Of a stretch of DNA of 8,069 nucleotides, positions 5,732 through 8,069 are shown piece by piece. Origin of the DNA: Candidatus Omnitrophota bacterium. GTDB lineage: Bacteria > Omnitrophota > Gorgyraeia > Gygaellales > UBA12090. Position numbers and translations under genes: made by a program. The notes beneath the pieces were generated by a model that did not search any database, was not told the DNA's origin, and saw only the letters and a program-made list of their open reading frames with translations. Each line of letters opens with the position of its first letter. The stretch's first letter is position 1. Location of the stretch: assembly GCA_003510525.1 (NCBI GenBank), contig DOMD01000071.1, forward strand, positions 6,684-14,752, written 5' to 3'.

Positions 5732-6667
5732 TTGAAAATAACCATAGTTGGCCCCGGGGCAATGGGGTGCTTGTTAGCCTGTTTCCTGTCTAAGAGCAAA
5801 GAGGAAATCTGGCTTTTGGATAAGAACCCTGAGCGCGCCCAAAAGATTAAAGAACAAGGACTGAAGATTGAAGGCATATCGGGAAGCTGGCAGGTGAAGG
5901 TTAATATTGCCGCTCAGGCAAAGGAGATAGCTCAACCCCAGGACTTGGTAATTATCGCGGTAAAATCTTATGACACCAAGAATGCCGTCAAGGATATAAA
6001 AAGCCTGTTAAGCGAGACAAGCCTGGTTTTAAGCCTGCAGAACGGTTTAGGCAACATAGAAATTATCTCGGAGGTGGTTGGCCAGGAGAGAGTCCTGGGA
6101 GGGATAACTAATCAGGGGGCTACTCTTTTGGGTCCGGGCTGGGTTCGGCATGCCGGAAAGGCCGAGACTGTCATTGGAAGGCTTGACGGAAGACTGCCGG
6201 TGGAACTGCGCTTTATCCGCGAACTCTTTAACCAATGCGGCCTGGAGACCCGCCTGTCCAAAGACATAAAGTCGCTTCTCTGGTCCAAGCTGATTATAAA
6301 TGTGGGGATAAACGCTCTTACCGCCCTTACCCATTTACACAACGGAAAGTTGATTGAGTTCGCGGGAACCAGAAAGATATTAGAAGAGGCGGTCAATGAA
6401 GCGGTGAGAGTGGCTAAGAAAAAGAGAATTAAGCTGATTTATGATGACCCGCTTTCCAAAGTTGAGGCAGTCTGCGAGGCCACTGCCGCCAATGTCTCCA
6501 GCATGCTGCAGGATGTCTTAAGGCGCAAACCAACCGAAATAGACTTTATCAACGGAGCCATAGTCCGCCAGGCCCAGGCCCTAAACCTCCCCACCCCGGT
6601 AAACTCCGTATTAACTAACCTGGTTAAAACCATCGAAGCCTCTTATAATTTAAGAGTGAATTTATAA
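5732..6667 (+). CDS. panE: 2-dehydropantoate 2-reductase (ketopantoate reductase, PanE/ApbA family)
   Basis: NADPH-dependent reduction of 2-dehydropantoate to pantoate, for pantothenate and coenzyme A synthesis in the cytoplasm. Seen: a Rossmann-fold domain beginning with the glycine motif GPGAMG (7-12), the nucleotide-binding segment VKSYDT (about 77-82), LQNGLGN at about 102-108 and GGITNQGA at about 123-130. A helical C-terminal domain follows with the family catalytic lysine in WSKLIINVGINALTAL (K186, with N190 and N194), then SSMLQDVLRRKPTEIDFINGAIV, which supplies the conserved Ser/Glu residues (about S257 and E269). The 311-residue length is normal. The TTG start has a good Shine-Dalgarno. 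No panB, panC or panD is nearby, and the family has many paralogues with other substrates, so the substrate is inferred. The stop is one base from the next ATG, so the two genes are likely coupled. Confidence 0.88.
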   Translation: MKITIVGPGAMGCLLACFLSKSKEEIWLLDKNPERAQKIKEQGLKIEGISGSWQVKVNIAAQAKEIAQPQDLVIIAVKSYDTKNAVKDIKSLLSETSLVLSLQNGLGNIEIISEVVGQERVLGGITNQGATLLGPGWVRHAGKAETVIGRLDGRLPVELRFIRELFNQCGLETRLSKDIKSLLWSKLIINVGINALTALTHLHNGKLIEFAGTRKILEEAVNEAVRVAKKKRIKLIYDDPLSKVEAVCEATAANVSSMLQDVLRRKPTEIDFINGAIVRQAQALNLPTPVNSVLTNLVKTIEASYNLRVNL

Positions 6668-6668
6668 G

Positions 6669-7103
6669 ATGGGGCCGGTATACCACTTTATAGCTACCTC
6701 CATAGTAAGCGGGACTATTTATTTGGCCTCGAAGTCGGAATCCTGCCTGATAATATCTTTTGTCGGGGGATTCCTGATTGACTTAGACCATGTTATAGAT
6801 TACTACCTGCATCAGGGCTTTAACCTTAAGGTCAGGCATTTCCTGGAGTTTTGCTTTAAGCGTAAATTTACGCGTCTAACTCTTATATTTCATTCCCTGG
6901 AGTTGCTGATTTTATTCTGGTTGGCAATTTACTTCTTTAAACTGGGAAACTTCTGGCTGGCCTTAGGTATAGGCATTACCCAGCATATGCTTTTTGATTT
7001 GGTAGTCAACCGGGATTTTCTCAAGACGCCTTATTTCTATTTTCTCACCTTGAGAATTATTAATGGTTTCCGGGTCAAAGAGTTTAAGCAAAATGATAAG
7101 TAA
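6669..7103 (+). CDS. Small membrane protein resembling YdjM/DUF457 predicted metal-dependent hydrolases
   Basis: Membrane protein of 144 residues whose function is not established. Seen: hydrophobic segments at about 7-20, 26-40, 77-92 and 95-112, with a basic tail. Conserved-looking charged positions sit at or near the membrane: H6, the cluster GGFLIDLDHVID (D38, D40, H41, D44), HS at 75-76 and QHMLFD (H106, D110). This spacing of H, DxDH, HS and H-x3-D matches the pattern I know from YdjM-like membrane-bound predicted metal hydrolases, but similarity is by eye only. The usual family is somewhat longer, and the Arg-Gly-x-Thr segment before HS is replaced here by FTRLTLIF. It starts one base after panE and overlaps the polymerase gene by 11 bases, so it is embedded in one transcript. 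Whether it works with either neighbour is unknown. Confidence 0.7.
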   Translation: MGPVYHFIATSIVSGTIYLASKSESCLIISFVGGFLIDLDHVIDYYLHQGFNLKVRHFLEFCFKRKFTRLTLIFHSLELLILFWLAIYFFKLGNFWLALGIGITQHMLFDLVVNRDFLKTPYFYFLTLRIINGFRVKEFKQNDK

Positions 7104-8069
7104 AACCATATCCGAAATATTCCGCGCTATCGCTAAAATATTAGAAATCAAGGGGGAAAATGTCTTCCGGGCGCGCGCCTACGAACGGGCGGCCCGGAAT
7201 ATCGAATCCCTGAGCGAAGATATTCAGGACCTGATCAATGAAAACCGGCTCAACAGTATTCCCGGCGTCGGAAGCGACTTGGCTCAAAAAATTATCGAGA
7301 TAACCAAAACCGGAAAGCTGAAATTCTTTGAGGAGCTCAAAAGAAGCATTCCCGAAGGATTATTAGATCTTTTACGCGTACCCTCCGTCGGGCCCAAACA
7401 CGCGAAGTTGTTTTATGATAAGCTTAAGGTGAAAAGCGTCCAAGAATTGGAGGAATTTGCCAGAAAGGGAAAACTCCTGGAACTGGAGGGCATCAAAGAA
7501 AAGACGGTTGAAAATATCCTTAAAGGAATCACCCTGTTTAAAAAGGGCCGGGAGCGGATGGATTTGGCCAGCGCGCTTAAGGCCGCCGATGAATTCATCA
7601 GGCCATTGAAAAAGAACCCCTACGCGCGAAAAATATCGGCCTGCGGATCCCTGCGCCGAATGCGAGAGACAGTAGGAGATATTGATATTTTGGCAGTATC
7701 CGCTTATCCGGATAAAATAATAGATGCCTTTCTCCGGCTTCCCAGCATAAAAGATGTCGGCGCTAAAGGCCTCACTAAAACCTCAGTGATAACTAAGGAC
7801 GGCATCAAAATAGATTTAAGAATAGTAGAGGAAAAAAGCTTTGGCGCGGCGATGATTTATTTTACCGGTTCAAAGAATTTTAACATCAAGCTTCGGCAGT
7901 TAGCTATTAAGAAAAACTTAAAAATAAATGAATACGGGGTATTTAAGGTTCCCTCTGTCGGCGGGCCGGCCTTAGGCGCCAAGGATAATAAGGAAAATTA
8001 TCTCTGCGGGAAAAGTGAAGAAGAGGTCTTTACCTCTCTAGGCCTTCAGTTTATTGAGCCGGAATTGCG
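7093..8069 (+). CDS. polX: DNA polymerase/3'-5' exonuclease PolX, N-terminal part (cut by the window edge)
   Basis: Bacterial family X polymerase, used in gap filling and base excision repair. The frame stays open from ATG 7093 to the end: 325 codons plus two bases. Seen: an N-terminal lyase-like domain with FRARAYERAARNIESL (about 25-40), helix-hairpin-helix motifs IPGVG (56-60), VPSVG (96-100) and LEGIKEKT (131-138), then the polymerase palm with GSLRRMRETVGDIDILAV (185-202). Metal-binding aspartates are D196, D198 and D241 (in KIDLRIV). The thumb has YFTGSKNFNIKLRQLAIKK (256-274) and NEYGVF (279-284). Full-length bacterial PolX is about 570 residues and ends in a PHP domain with exonuclease activity; that part lies beyond the window. 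The start overlaps the previous gene by 11 bases, and only a weak purine stretch (AAAGAG about ten bases upstream) could serve as ribosome site. The palm residues are all present, so the polymerase part looks functional. Confidence 0.94.
   Translation, partial: MISKTISEIFRAIAKILEIKGENVFRARAYERAARNIESLSEDIQDLINENRLNSIPGVGSDLAQKIIEITKTGKLKFFEELKRSIPEGLLDLLRVPSVGPKHAKLFYDKLKVKSVQELEEFARKGKLLELEGIKEKTVENILKGITLFKKGRERMDLASALKAADEFIRPLKKNPYARKISACGSLRRMRETVGDIDILAVSAYPDKIIDAFLRLPSIKDVGAKGLTKTSVITKDGIKIDLRIVEEKSFGAAMIYFTGSKNFNIKLRQLAIKKNLKINEYGVFKVPSVGGPALGAKDNKENYLCGKSEEEVFTSLGLQFIEPEL

Noticed and set aside
1..8069. tRNA, rRNA, riboswitch or prophage genes
   Set aside because: Protein-coding sequence fills nearly the whole window and no gap is longer than 82 bases; no such structure is apparent.

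Overview
This is a dense, single-strand bacterial chromosome segment: eight genes, all on the + strand, with almost no intergenic space. It shows no transposase, phage gene, CRISPR array or RNA gene. It reads as housekeeping DNA from a diderm-like bacterium of moderate GC. My best guess is an uncultivated lineage such as Candidatus Omnitrophota. The guess rests on the LysM lipoprotein style, the compact genes and the overall feel of the proteins; no marker gene settles it.

Layout. (1) 20-1411: aspartyl-tRNA synthetase of the bacterial type, but without the GAD insertion domain that nearly all bacterial AspRS carry. It also has the residues associated with non-discriminating enzymes. (2) 1431-2024: a small lipoprotein ending in one LysM peptidoglycan-binding domain. 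(3) 2025-2972: PhoH-family ATPase, starting directly after the lipoprotein stop codon. (4) 3018-4460: a membrane HD-domain phosphodiesterase of the 7TM-HD (PgpH/YqfF) family that lacks the large extracellular sensor domain. (5) 4393-4851: YbeY endoribonuclease, overlapping the previous gene by 68 bases. (6) 4853-4907: a perfect 20-bp inverted repeat built of nested palindromes. (7) 4934-5683: RecO. (8) 5697-5714: a short GC-rich palindrome. (9) 5732-6667: ketopantoate reductase (PanE/ApbA family) with a TTG start and a clear Shine-Dalgarno. (10) 6669-7103: a small membrane protein with the His/Asp pattern of YdjM-like predicted metal-dependent hydrolases. (11) 7093 to the window end: the N-terminal 325 residues of a PolX family DNA polymerase, cut by the window edge.

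How the genes fit together. phoH, 7TM-HD, ybeY and recO form the backbone of a conserved bacterial cluster (in Firmicutes: phoH-yqfF-ybeY-dgkA-cdd-era-recO) linking RNA maturation, nucleotide second-messenger turnover and recombinational repair. Here dgkA, cdd and era are absent and the 20-bp inverted repeat sits where they would be. Tight spacing from aspS through ybeY suggests one transcript. The inverted repeat and the second palindrome may divide it into a translation/envelope/RNA block, recO, and a panE-membrane protein-polX block.

I see no clearly novel multi-gene system. The most interesting points are domain losses in otherwise ordinary proteins (AspRS without GAD, 7TM-HD without its sensor), a changed metal ligand in YbeY, and the two palindromic intergenic elements.
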